DNA of 64,000 nucleotides. It comes from Gnetum montanum (lineage: Eukaryota; Streptophyta; Gnetopsida; Gnetales; Gnetaceae). The stretch is from contig MNCI01029539.1 in the NCBI GenBank assembly GCA_015680685.1, positions 4,726 to 68,725 of the forward strand. Reading direction: 5' to 3'. This document shows positions 22,714-34,369 of the stretch, in pieces. The first letter of the stretch is position 1; the number at the start of each line of letters is the position of its first letter. Made by a program: the position numbers and the translations under genes. The notes below the pieces were generated by a model that saw only the letters and a program-made list of their open reading frames with translations, was not told the origin of the DNA and searched no databases.

Positions 22714-25700
22714 TAATGAGCCGCGGGTACCCCCTAGGTCCAACCATATGAAACACAAGAGATCATGTACAATTCGATCAAATTCCATGGATAGAACTAG
22801 TATGATATCTAGATTATTAAGAATTGATCACAAGTTGCTATCTTCTCTCTTAGACTAGTGGTAGCTTTGTAACATATAGTTTAGTCCAAAGTAAGGCATA
22901 TGATTATGATGTTTTTGGGGCCTTAAACTAACCTTAACCAGAACATAGAAATTTATTAATTAATCTAATTAATAATAAGAAAATAAATTCTAAGCTAGCC
23001 TAAGGGTAATAAGTGTCCATTTGTAGCTTGCCGTACACATCCTGAACTCACATACCCACTACTAGGGTTACCAAGTGTTATATTACTAGGTGAACCAAGT
23101 AATAACACTACTAGGATTACCAAGCGAATATATTTTTACACTTGAAAGTAGTCACACTCATTCTACTGATTGATTAACTTGCATGGAAATGTAAATATTA
23201 ACTATTTACATGGAAAATAAATTACATTGAAAGTAAAAATATTCTAAGTCAGAGTTCTACAATGAATATGAATCAATCTCAATCTTATTATTATTCATAA
23301 AATGTGTCCAAGTACAATGCTACTCAAATAAGGCTTTGTACAAATGACTCAAATCCACACTATGGGCACTCATTGACTATTTGCTAAGATTATGGGAGAA
23401 AACTGAAAGAGTTTGGCTACACTATTAACCAAATGGTGTCAAATATGTAGTAGGTGCTTGCATATTTATAGGCAAATATAGGCATTATGTTGACAAGGAT
23501 GTGTAAATGTATTGAGTTGTGTTGATGGGGATGTGTTGATGAGGATGTGTCAATAGGGATGTGTTGTGTTAATGCATTTAGTTTTATTTGCATGGCTGTA
23601 TTAAAAAATGATAAAGAGACGAAACATGCATCAAAGTTTAAAAAATTGCAGAGGTCTTCAAAAAAATCCATCAAAGATGAATCTTCTTATTATCCCTAGC
23701 AGTGGCAGTCTTTCCAACCTTGATTATTATGTTAATGCTTCTCTTTTTATGTAGAACATTCTTGGAGAATGGACTAAAATTTCTTCTCATCGTCCAATGG
23801 GTCCAACATACATATGATGATTGATCTTTAATCCTTGTATGTGCTACTATTTATCCATGGGCATATTCTCCTTTATTCTTCTCTTGGCCTCTTTTCCTTA
23901 CCTTGCAAAAGACCTTCAATCTTCAGCTTTCGTTTTAGCATCACCTGCAATCACCAAAGGATCAACATTAGTTTTGCTAAATTTTTTTGTAATAATTAAC
24001 CCTTTTTAGACCCCTTAGTAAGCTTAAAATTCAAAAATATTTTAGCATTTAAGCATTCAAGAAAGTCATCAAGTTGTCCACATTATTTTGATTATTATCA
24101 CTATTAGTTACCATAATGTTTAAAAAAGGGGTGTTAGAAAAATTTTAAAAATTACATCCTTAACCCCTCCTCCCCCCACCCCCATCCCATCTCCCCACCC
24201 CTTGGCACACCCACCCCCCACCCCCCGCCTAACACGATAAATGAGCTTAACTTCGAAAGTGCACAAGCTCTTGAACAATTAAAATCAAAGGTCTGGGTCA
24301 TAAGATGGCCAAGAAATTTTGAATTTTAAATTTCAATATAAAAGCATTAAAGATAATTTTAAATTGATGAGAAGTAGTTGTAAAATCATGCATAAATTCA
24401 GAGAAGTAGTCCCTAATGTCCTTGAAGATGTGAGGTTTGATTCAAAGCCATGATCAATAAAAGTCATGCAAGTGGGTCCTCCCCAAGTTAGATCCTACCA
24501 TAATGCCCTTACATAATCACTATTATAGATTTCTATGGACATCTTAGAAGTTAAATGTAGATCATGCCTTTGTTCCAAACAACACACAACTGCCTTGGTT
24601 AAGATCTTACACTATACTATACAAAACCATTAGGCTCATAATAGCATGCAATAGTGAGGTGAATAATGGAATAAGAAGGGATTACAGAGAATAGGATGTA
24701 AGGTACTTAACCATGTCTACAATAGGTTCTTATGTTAATTGTGATTAAGATAACCATCATAACTATTCATCTAAGTTTCAAGTCCATATCATTAATAGTG
24801 GCCTCACATTGATATACCCCTTCTTTCCTACCATCATGAGTTCCCAACTATAGTGCCAATGATGAACAATGGGTACCCCCTATGCCCAACCATACGAATC
24901 ACAAGCATTCATGTGCAATCTGGTTAAATTTTGTGGATGAAACTAGTGTGATATCTAGATTGTTAAGCATTGATCATAGGTCACTGTATTCTCACTTGGA
25001 CTAGTGGTAGCTTTATGACGTATGATTTAGTCCAAAGTGAGGCATATGATTATGATGTTGATCAAGACTTAAACTAATCTTTAAAAACATAGAAATTAAT
25101 TATTTAATATAATTAATGATAAAATGATAAATTATAAGCTAGCCTAAGGGCAATGAGTATCCATTCCCAACTTGTTGTACACATCCTAAACTCTTGTACC
25201 AGCTATTAGGATTACTAAGTGTTATACTAATAGGTGAACCAAGCAATAACATTGCTAGGATTACCAATTGAATATGTGTTTATGCTCAAAACTAGTTGTG
25301 CTCACTTCATTAATTGCTTAACATACATAAAAATGTGAATATTAACTAATTACATGGAAAATAAATTGCATTGAAAGTAAATCTATCTTAAGTTAAAGTA
25401 TTGTAATGAATATGAATCAATCTTGATCTTATTATTGTTCATGAAATGTGTCTAGGAATAATGCCACTCGAATAAGACTTTGTACAATTGACTCAAATCC
25501 ACACTACAAGCACTCATTGATTATTTGCTAATATTACATAACAAAATTGCAAGATTGAAACTACACTATTGCCCAAATGGTGCCAAACACGTAGCAGGTG
25601 CTTGCATATTTATAGGCAAATACATGCATTGCATCAACAAGGATGCGTTAATGCATTTAGATGTGTTCATGGGGATGTGTTGATGAGGATTTGTTGATAG

Positions 25701-25870
25701 GGATGTGTCAATGAGGATGCATTAGCAAGGATGTGTCAATGCATCTAAGATGCATTGCTGCTTAATGCATCAACGTGTCCTCATCCACACATATGTGTTT
25801 GCTTCTAAGATGCATCGATGGGGATGTGTCAGTGAGGCTTCATCAACAAGGATGCATTGATGAAGATGCC
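22714..25870 (-). mobile_element. Internally deleted Athila-related LTR element inserted in a LINE
   Basis: Two directly repeated LTRs on the minus strand: 22714 to about 23640 (3' LTR) and about 24852 to about 25870 (5' LTR). Both begin at U5 with GGGTACCCCCTA...CCAACCATA and share the same R and U5 (for example the GCATATGATTATGATGTT segment). Both have a TATTTATAGG TATA box and a U3 of GGATGTGTTGATG words. Only 1.2 kb of interior remains, including a 3' block homologous to 4450-4500 and 37390-37460 (GGGTCCTCCCCAA). A primer-like TGGCACTATAGTTGGG lies next to the 5' LTR. No gag or pol. Outer ends are approximate. Confidence 0.65.
24164..24228. repeat. C-rich tract with quadruplex potential on the minus strand
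   Basis: Many runs of three to six C separated by short loops; the minus strand therefore has many G runs. It lies inside the deleted LTR element. A shorter similar tract is at 32138-32175. Confidence 0.85.
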
Positions 25871-26090
25871 CGATACCAAAAAGTATGCCTTCTCTCTACT
25901 CTTGTATTTCTTGCAAAAAATTTCATAAATCTAGGAACCAAAAAATCTACAAAACCAACATCTTCCCAAGTTTCAACAAAACCAAAAACATCAAAGCTAT
26001 CAAAGAAGACAATGCTATTCAAAAAAACAACTTTACTTTCAACTCCACCATCAATGTTAAGAAATCCATACGTTAAGGCCTATATGTTTT
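25871..26090 (-). pseudogene. LINE endonuclease, N-terminal half
   Basis: An open frame on the minus strand reads NIDGGVESKVVFLNSI, FFDSFDVFGFVETWED and FLVPRFMKFFARNTRVERR. This is the start of a LINE endonuclease domain with its catalytic Glu in VETW. No stop occurs in about 65 codons. The frame breaks at the LTR of the inserted element. The continuation (VLVRKSPENYVLL) is found on the other side at 22705. Confidence 0.65.
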
Positions 26091-26149
26091 TTGAATAATT
26101 TTTAGAATACTACTTATTTGTAATGATTGCTATGTTGCTAGCATTTAGG

Positions 26150-26760
26150 TATAATAAAAAATCCTATTCATGAGCTACCTTAGCCTTTTTTCCATTATTG
26201 GTTTCTACTAGTTACTTTCAAGTAACATCCTCATTTATCCAAATTCTTTTCATGTTTATCTTTGCTTCATGTCACTGTGATGTCTCCAAACATGCACATT
26301 ATCTTCTACATCAAGAAACTTAATAATTAAATATCACAGCTTTTCACGTCATTCACTTGGAACTCTAAAATTTTTATCAATTTTTAGAGAAGTTATACGC
26401 ATATTATCTATAATTTTTTCAAATTTCTTAAATGAAGTTTCATTTATTTTATCCTCTCTCTCCCTTTGAGATACCTACAAAATGTAAATTTTTTTCTTTT
26501 ATCCTTTTTTCATCTTGCTCTTTCAAAGTTTCTATACTTGTAGATCCTATCTTTGTTTCTATTCCTTCAAGATTAGATTCATTTTATGTTCCTCCACCTT
26601 GGCTTCAAGTTTTTCCAATTTTAGCGAAATTTATTCATTATCCTTTGGAGTAGCACTAGTTTCCTTTTTTTCCTCTATCTTCTCTTCAAGTGCTAATATC
26701 ATTCAAAGAATTTCTTTATTTTGTTTATGGATTTTCATCTAGCGATGTTATTTTTCGAAC
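26150..26760 (-). pseudogene. LINE ORF1-like coiled-coil remnant
   Basis: Minus-strand reading, with several stops, gives a Lys/Glu-rich coiled-coil (KLEAKVEEHK, REREDKINETSFKKFEKIIDNM). It is followed by ITSLKIDKNFRVPSE and YLIIKFLDVEDNVHVWR, a pattern like the RNA-binding part of LINE ORF1 proteins. It lies just upstream, in the sense direction, of the endonuclease half at 25871-26090, which fits ORF1 before ORF2. ORF1 would coat LINE RNA. Assignment rests on pattern and position only. Confidence 0.4.
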
Positions 26761-28229
26761 AATATACTTCCATTGTGCAACTAAGATTTCTTTGAGAGCA
26801 ATTGCATTTATAGATTTTGTTGTATGCCTTGTGATGATGGTGTGATAAACTTTTCAAAGTTTTTTAGCAGATGATTCAATCTCTTCGGCAACAAATCCTT
26901 ACTCATAAAATATCAATCAATCTAGCCTACCTATAATTGCCCTTTCTGCTATCTAAGATCAAATTAATGTTAAAACCCTCATAGTAGAAATCCTTAATGC
27001 TAAAACCCTCACTATCAAATCCCTTATTACCTCATATGAATATTGAAACCCTTGATTATAAAATACAAAATTTCTCTTAAGGCATTTTCTACATAGTATC
27101 AAAGTAGTGATCATCAATTGGAATAATGGTAAGGTGCTTGTTTCTCAAATTAGATGATATAGGTTTGAGCCTTGGCTTTATAACATATATTTTAAAACCT
27201 ATTAGTAAAACATTGCTTCATTGACTAGAGCATGCACCTTGTGGTTTGCAAGTCATAAGTTCAATTGCAAGGGATATGCTAGGATATTTATAAAAGTTTT
27301 AATTTCTAGAAACCATTTCCAAAATTAGATTAGAAAACTATGAGAAAATAGTTTCAATGAATCTTGTAACTAGTGAAGAAATTAAAAAGCTCATTTTATG
27401 ATGAAAACTAATAAAGCATGAAGAATTAATATTTTTCTAATGGAATTTTATTAGAAATATTAAAATATTGTTAGGAAATTTTAGGATATGGCACATAAAT
27501 TTTAGAGATCTAAACATCTATAAAAATTTCTAGATAACGTGAAGAATAGTTTAGTCTTTGTGTTAGTAAAATGACTTTTAAAAAATAAAATGTAATTTTG
27601 TTTGATAGGGTGCAAAAATAAAAGAAACAAATTGTCTAATATATTGAAATACAAATTCATTTATGGAAAACCCCATAGGGAAAGACCCAAGGGTGCAAGT
27701 GGATATTTTAAATTGATTTTTGTTGTGTCATTTAATTCTTGTATTTTGTCTTCAAGATGTGAAAAATTATGATAGGTGAGTTGATAAAATCTAGTTAAAA
27801 TTCAGAAACAAGCCTTAATCCTTTGGTTCTTAACTCATTAAATGGTATAATGAAAGTAATAAGACCTTAGTTAAAGAAATGAGCATTGAACCTTAGAGTA
27901 ACAAACAAAACCTAGAACCTTAGCAATTTTAGAACCAATTTTGCATAATGTGTTCTTGATTTAAGATTGACCTACAATGAATAGGTTTAAGAAGAGAATT
28001 TTTGCAAGATTGTGATAGAAAGTTACTAGAATTAGAATAATGTCATGAAGAAAATAAAAGCAATTCCATAAAAAAGCTGAGTGATAAGAATGGAGCTATA
28101 GAGCAGCACCCATAGTTTAGTTTGTTCACATGTCTTGCATTTTAAGAGTAATTTCCTGAATCTCGTTACCATGTACCATACATTCTAACTTGTTGTTTTG
28201 TCTACCGTTGATCTTTAACTCGAGATTCT
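26761..28229. other. Unassigned AT-rich region with tRNA-like and primer-like pieces
   Basis: No gene recognised. TAGTATCAAAG at 27094-27104 resembles a decayed copia primer site following CTACA. Two tRNA-like segments follow (see 27118-27290). Confidence 0.35.
27118..27290 (+). repeat. Two tRNA-like segments, SINE-like
   Basis: The first has TGGTAAGGTGCTTG and GGTTTGAGCC, the second GACTAGAGCATGCACC and AAGTTCAATTGC. These resemble A and B boxes of RNA polymerase III promoters with roughly tRNA spacing. No intact cloverleaf can be drawn, so a working tRNA gene is unlikely. A tRNA-derived SINE or chance similarity are the alternatives. Confidence 0.3.
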
Positions 28230-28235
28230 GGTGCT

Positions 28236-29406
28236 TTACGGCCAGATTACTGGTGTTGAGCCTGTTCAAATGGACATGGAGCTTCCTTCATGCAAGGGTT
28301 TGGATGAATCCTCAACAGTTGCTACTTCTTCACTTTAGGGAAGTTCTCCCAACTTAGAATCTTTGGATTTTCTTTTACCTAATGACATCTTTGAATCTAT
28401 TTCTCAAGATTTTTCTGCATGCTTTATTTTTTTTTAAATAGTAGGTTTTCTACCTTGATCATTAAGCATCAATTTGCATATTAAAAATATTTTACAAACC
28501 CACGGGATACAGGTCTTACATGCTCAATACTATGCTCATAATTTTTTCCTCGCTGAACTTTCTGAGTTTTCTCACATCGAGAAAGCTCTCTCTCTTCAGA
28601 TTTTTCCTGCTCGTAATGCTACACTTATCGCCCGGGCTTGGAAATTTTATTTCAATGCCAGGGACCTAGCCTTTAATATCATCCCTTGTTATGTAGAGCT
28701 GCATAATCTTCCTTTAATCTTTTCATATGTTGAGTGAGACATAGTTAGCACCTTAGGTCGAGTCATCTCCGACCATGGAATTGAGGTTACTAGGGCTCAC
28801 TTTTATCACTACTGTATTGAACTTGACATTTCCCAAAAGAAAACCACTTTAACCTTAGGAGCTGGAGGCAAAGTTTTTACTCAAAAGGCAAACTATTTTT
28901 ATCTTCCCAACTCTTGTAGCTACTGCCATCGTGTAGAGCACCACATTTCTACTTGTTCGTTTCTAGTTAAGAAAAAATCCCAAACCAATCCTCCCAAATC
29001 CAATCCTGTAGTCACTCCTCAACCTAACCCATCACTTGATCCCATTAAGTTTGCTTCTACTTCTAACAATGCTCCATACCTTTCTTTCTCATCTACTCCC
29101 TCTAAGGCAAGAGTCTCCCAATCCCATTCTCTCATTAAGGCTAGGTCCAAGGCACCAATAATCCAATCACAATTAGTCAAAAATTCACTTTTACGTGATG
29201 AGTTTGTAATGGTAGGGGGAAGGAAAAGGGCCAAAGCATCTAAAACCACTACTCCCCCTTCCTCTCATTCACCCAAAACTAACCCAGCTTTAACTATTAA
29301 TACAAGAACCTCCTTTGCAATTCTTTTCACTACTATGATGACTGGCATCCCTAACCCAGATCCTTCTACTGCCTTGTCACTCATAACATCTAGAGCTTCT
29401 CCATGA
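28236..29406 (+). pseudogene. L1-type LINE ORF1 (plant zinc-knuckle type)
   Basis: A nearly open frame with a few stops, encoding the RNA-binding protein of a plant L1 element. The middle (28474-28950) has the DUF4283-like pattern seen in plant LINE ORF1: FFLAELSEFSHIEKAL, ARAWKFYFNARDLAFN, and WVELHNLP-like VELHNLPL. A CCHC knuckle follows (CSYCHRVEHHISTC, about 28917-28958), then a Ser/Thr/Pro/Lys-rich tail with VGGRKRAKASK. It ends in a TGA at 29404-29406 that overlaps the ATG of ORF2 as ATGA. No frameshift is needed over most of the length, so this copy is younger than most neighbours. The N-terminal boundary is uncertain. Confidence 0.8.
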
Positions 29407-31936
29407 ACCTTCTATCTTGGAATGTCCAAGGCCTAACTAATAGGCTTCGTCGCAAATGAGCCAGCAACTTCCTCTCTAGTCTAAATCTCACTTTGGATTT
29501 CCTCCTTCTTCAAGAAATCAAGATCTCAACCGACTAATTATCTCTTTCAATCCATTGGTTTCTCCCCCATTCTTCTGTTCTTGTTACTTCTCATGAGTGT
29601 GGAAAAGGTGGAGCAACCATTCTTTTTTCAGCCTATTGGAAAGACAAACTCCTACAGCATGGATCTGATTTAGGTCACAGAGTGGCCTAGGCTATTTTCT
29701 CCTCCTCACATGGTCCCTTTGGAGTTTGTTCTATTTATGCTCCCAATGACTCTACCAAACGGGCCCGATTGTGGCATGAACTCTCTCATAGCCTCCCTTC
29801 TATTACTTGGATTTTTGGCGGTGATTTTAACATGATGGAATTCTCTCATGATAAGCTTGGGGGTGTTTTCTCTCAACTTCCTCATCACGAATATCAAGCC
29901 TAGTCAAAATTTAAGAAATGTTTCTATCTTTCGGACAGCATCTCTCTAAACAACTTCACTTGGAATAATCTTTGTAAGGAGCAGGCTCTTATTTGTAGTT
30001 GGTTAGATACATATTATTTTTCCACTCGTTCTTTTTGGCAGACCCTTTCTACTACTAAAGTCCACCAACACGCAACCCTATCTAATCATTTCCCCATTAC
30101 TTTATCTATGCAGATCCATAATGACCACCAATGATGGAATTATCTTCTCCTCAACATCAGCTCCTCAATATGCATTTCGATGATGACTCCTTTTTCCTTA
30201 TCCAAAACAATACTGTTAATGTGCAGCGTCTCTTGTCTCGAGTAGAGAAATACTGCTTCCTCTCTATAGCTATTATAAATTGGTGTAAATATTCAGTATA
30301 TAGCTTCACCAATAACTACAGCCATTTGCCCAATTATAGTCTGAAGCGTACTCAAGGTCATGAAATCATTAAGATTTTGGGAATTTCTTTTCACTTTAGA
30401 GGCCCAACTTCAGAGCTCTGGGACCAAGTACTTTCTCAAATTCAAAGGAAAATCAAAAACTGGAAAACCAAACCCCTCACCCTCATTGGTAAGTATCTCA
30501 TTTGCAAGTCTCTTTGTGCTTCTACCCATGTTTATTATTCGTCATGTTGGGCCCCTTCCCATGCTTCTTATCAAAAGCTTGAACATTTATTTTGAGACTT
30601 CATGTGGTCGTCTAAAGACTCCCAAAAAGGCTTTCATCGTGTTGCCTGGAATAGAGTAACTCTTCCTAATAACAAAGGTGGATTGGGCCTTTTGAATTCC
30701 TTTAAGCAAGGTCTCACCCTTGTTGCTAAGTGGTTGGTTCAGCACCTGGATGCCCCCAATATTATTGGGAATCTTCTTCAGTTAAGGCTTCAACAAGCAT
30801 TTCCTAAGAATAAGTCCATCTAGAAGGGTATCCACCCTGTTAATTGGATCCTTTCTCCTCATGACATTATCATTCCTAGAACATATGTTTTCAAAAGCAT
30901 TTGAAAGGCTTGGCAGGTGTTACATTCTCATGTGAATTGGAATAATGTTCATATCAATCCTACTCTCCTTTCTAAGATTGACCCTTGGTGGCTGCCCCTA
31001 TCGCCTACTCCTCTAGCCACCTCAAATGCCAGGACAACCACCATTTGGTTTCAAAAGGGAATTGTTTCCTTTAGATGTCTTCATCTCACCAATCAGTGGA
31101 TTACTTGGGATATGTTCGAAAACTTATATGGGACTTCCAGATCTATGCACCTCTGCCTTTACAGACTTTATTACTTCATTCATCACTACTTGGAGTTGGA
31201 TGCTTCGGTTCCTTGTCTCTTCCATGGTCTTCTGTGAATTAATGGATCGAACCTTCTACCCTATAAACCACATGTGCCCTTTCAGTTGTTGCATGACTCC
31301 TCTATGATTGTTAATCGTTGCAATAGAGCATGGCACAAAGAAGAGTTTGAACAATTTTGGCTCTCCCTCTTCTCACAAGTTTGGAGCCTTCCGACTCTTC
31401 CAAAAATTAAACAATTTCTTTGTGCCTCCTTCATCAAGGCCTACCTATTGGCAAATGTTGTGAATACCTTGGGATTCCAAACCCTAATTGCCCTCTCTAT
31501 GGAGGTCTTGATGAATTTGTCCATGTTTTTTGACATTTCCCCTTCGCTCAATTTTCATGGGAGTGGGTTTCTAAAGTTTTCCCTTTGTGCAAGTTTTCCC
31601 ATGAGGATATCTTGTTCGGCCTTCTGGCCACCCCCTCTACTGACCTTCAGTTTCTTTGGGAAGTTATTAGGCCCCTCATTCTTTACTATATATGGAAGCG
31701 CAGATGCTCTTTTCCAGAACACTAATTCGTCTAACTCTAACCATTTAACTATTATGGAAAAATTTCAAATTCTTTGCCTTGTGCATTTTCAAATTATATC
31801 TGACACTTCTAAGTTAAAGTTGGATACTAATCAGTTGTTTTATTGTTTGCAGCCTTGGAGCAGATACACCAATTCGTGCACTCTTACCCATCTCGATCTA
31901 CATGGGAGTGTCTCATCATATCCCTGGTCTTATTAA
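29403..31936 (+). pseudogene. L1-type LINE ORF2 with internal deletion
   Basis: Endonuclease plus reverse transcriptase of a plant L1 element. It starts MNLLSWNVQGLTNRL at 29403, then LLLQEIK (catalytic Glu), SIYAPND, GGDFNMMEF and SNHFPI (Asn where SDH is usual). After about 30120 the fingers and palm of the reverse transcriptase are missing. The frame resumes at MHFDDDSFFLIQ, the F-A-D-D box (about 30170). Then come LGISFHF, KIKNWKTKPLTLIGK, VAWNRVTLPNNKGGLGL and a C-terminal zf-RVT-like part (WSLPTLPKIKQFL). Frameshifts occur near 31020 and 31260. It lacks catalytic parts and cannot be active. No clear poly(A) tail was seen. Confidence 0.85.
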
Positions 31937-32137
31937 CTCATAGTTATTGATTCCTAGCAAGAGGTTGCTCTTTGGAATGTACTCCCACACCCTGTGAAGG
32001 ATTATGTATCAAGATGTTTTCCTTCAACATCTACATTTGATATTGTTCTTCCCCCTATGTAACCATCAATATGTTCAGATGTTGATCATGTACTTAATTT
32101 CATTTAATTAAGAAAATTCTCTTTTAATTAATGTTCC
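31937..32137 (+). other. Probable LINE 3' untranslated tail
   Basis: About 200 bp after the last ORF2 codons, ending in an AT-rich stretch (TTTCATTTAATTAAG) before the C-rich tract at 32138. No target-site duplication could be identified. Confidence 0.4.
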
Positions 32138-34360
32138 ACCCCGGCCACTCTCCCACCCCACCCACCCCAACCCAAGATAACATAATCGAACGTCGTTAAG
32201 AAACAAAGTGGAGCACAACACGCAATTCCATCTTTGGTTCTTGGAAGATTTTGTTGATTCTTTATATTCTGTTGTCTTTAATAACGCTGCTATTGACGTG
32301 ACCGTAGTGCGCACCCTTTAAAAGCACGCGTAAAAGCAACGAAACGTTCATTGGTGTTGACCACAAGCGATTCCATCTATATATTTTTATAGATTATGAC
32401 TATTATATATATATATATATTTCATCTTCTTTAATAGCTGTTGCAAGTCTGGAACGCAACGCTTTTTAGAATTCCACACCCAATATCACGGAAAGATATT
32501 ACGGAAAGCAGCGGCACCAGCCATGCTTTTTGACTAAACATTTGAAAGAAAGAGTCTTTGCGATCTAACCAACAGACACGAAGAAGAAAGCCGCCGTGAT
32601 AAGAATGGAATACATTCAATTCTTTCTTTTCTTGAACTCATCGTCTGCTCTCCTTCTCTGGTTAAAGGAACTCTCATATTGAACGTTTGAACAGCTAAGG
32701 ACAGGTCCTTCATCGTGTAAAACCTCTTCTCTTTATCAATTCTGTTGAGCTATCTCTGAACCGAAGTGATATTTAGTTTCAGTCTATGAATAAAGGTAAT
32801 ATTAGAGTTGGAGAACAAGTAAATTAGTGACACTTTTTTTTTTTCAGAAGTCACACTACTTGATTACCCTGCTCCTTCATTAGAGTCGAATGCTTCTTGA
32901 ATTTGGATGGATAGCAACGTGAAGTGAACTCTACTACAGCGACATAATTTAATTAATTCCTTATGTTGGATGAACTTTTGTGCAATCACTGAACTTTCAC
33001 TTATACCATTGTAATTTGAAACTTTTGTAATCAATCGTTGCAGAAATTTCAAAGTCACGTGAAGACGACATCCATGACAATACCAAGGAAGTGTCCTACT
33101 CCGATACGTAGATTTGACACGATCACGGAAAATGCTGGGCAATGCAGCCATAACCATTTGATTCCAATACATGCTCAAAAGTTTATTAGTTGTTTATTGC
33201 TTTCTCAAAAATGTTGCTCATCTGAACTAGCAAAACAACTCATGAGGTTTAATGTCTTTTTTATAAGCGGGTCATTAAATCATGGTATTTAAATGTGTCG
33301 GTGGAATTAGTGTTTGACACTTCGAAGCATTGCAGAACCACATCACCTTCAATTATTTCCAAAAAGTTCACGGAATCAACTGACAGTAGGCAGGAATTCT
33401 TGGCTTCCAAAAGTTGCAGTCATGCTCAACATTGATGGATTGCTAAACAACATTTGAGATCAGACGAGAATTGGGTATACAGTAGGTAGCTTTAATACAA
33501 ACTCCTCATTAAAAAAAAACCCTTACATGCTAAGCTAAGGGGGTTCTTTTGCCATACCCCTGGCTGTGCCCAAATATTTAAAAGGTAATTCCATCTACAT
33601 TTCTATGCACATGCTCATTGTTATATTCTTTTACTTCTTCTATTAACAAATGTTGCAAGTGTAGAACTTACCTTCTAGTGTGATCGCAAGTCATAATGAT
33701 GGACAATTCCAAAGCCAATATCACCAAACGTATGTTGCAAGTGTAGAACTTACCTTCTAGTGTGATCGCAAGTCATAATGATGGACAATTCCAAAGCCAA
33801 TATCACCAAACGTGGAGGCATAGGCCAGGTTTTCTGACTAAGCATGTGAAAGATTCGAGTTGTGTGGTTGCATCTAATCATGAAACGAAGGGGAAAAAAT
33901 AGGGAAAGCAACTGTGATAAGGAGGGAAGCAATACTTATCCTTGAGGGGCTGATTCTGTATATTCTTTCTTTGATTGATCAAGAGGTGCTACAACTTCTT
34001 TACTTTAATTCATCATCCCCTCACCTTCTCTGGCAAGTAGCAATTGGATTAAAGGGATTCTCATCCTGAAGAGCAAAAGACACACTCTTCCGTTGTGTAA
34101 GTATCAAAACCTCCCTCTTTTCTTCATGCTTTTTAGCTTTTTGGCCTTCACATGCTACCATAAATGAAATTCATAGTGTGTGGGTTGTAAATTTTACTTT
34201 ACACATTAAAAATGGTTTCATATTTTGTCAAAACAATGCTAGGTAGGATTTTTGATGGAAAAACAAGGCAATTATTTTTGCCTTTAAATTCTTACCAAAT
34301 TACATTGCAAATTTGGTTACTAGGCTTTTCCTTTTGTTACATGAATTTTCTTGAGGTGTT
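32138..34360. other. CpG-retaining region with duplicated leader-like segments
   Basis: No protein recognised. Roughly 32170-33130 keeps many CG dinucleotides, unlike the repeats around it. Two diverged direct copies of a segment of about 300-460 bp lie at 32440-32745 and 33650-34115. Both contain TTGCAAGT.TGGAAC-like starts, a TGACTAA.CAT.TGAAAGA block and a C/T-rich leader. Both end in a donor-like GTGTAA (second copy GT/GTAAGTATC). Acceptor-like sites with T-rich tracts occur at 32847 and 33043. Possibly 5' leader exons of a host gene or a noncoding transcript. An AT microsatellite is at 32404-32420. Confidence 0.35.
33650..33813. repeat. Exact 82 bp tandem duplication
   Basis: Units 33650-33731 and 33732-33813 are identical as printed, starting ATGTTGCAAGTGTAGAACTT. 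Perfect identity means it is recent, or an assembly artefact. It duplicates the start of the second leader-like copy. Confidence 0.95.
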
Positions 34361-34369
34361 TCACTTGGG

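Noticed and set aside
26432-26742. Overlapping plus-strand hydrophobic frames, possible membrane proteins
   Set aside because: They are reverse readings of an A-rich coiled-coil sequence on the minus strand, and have no recognisable domain.
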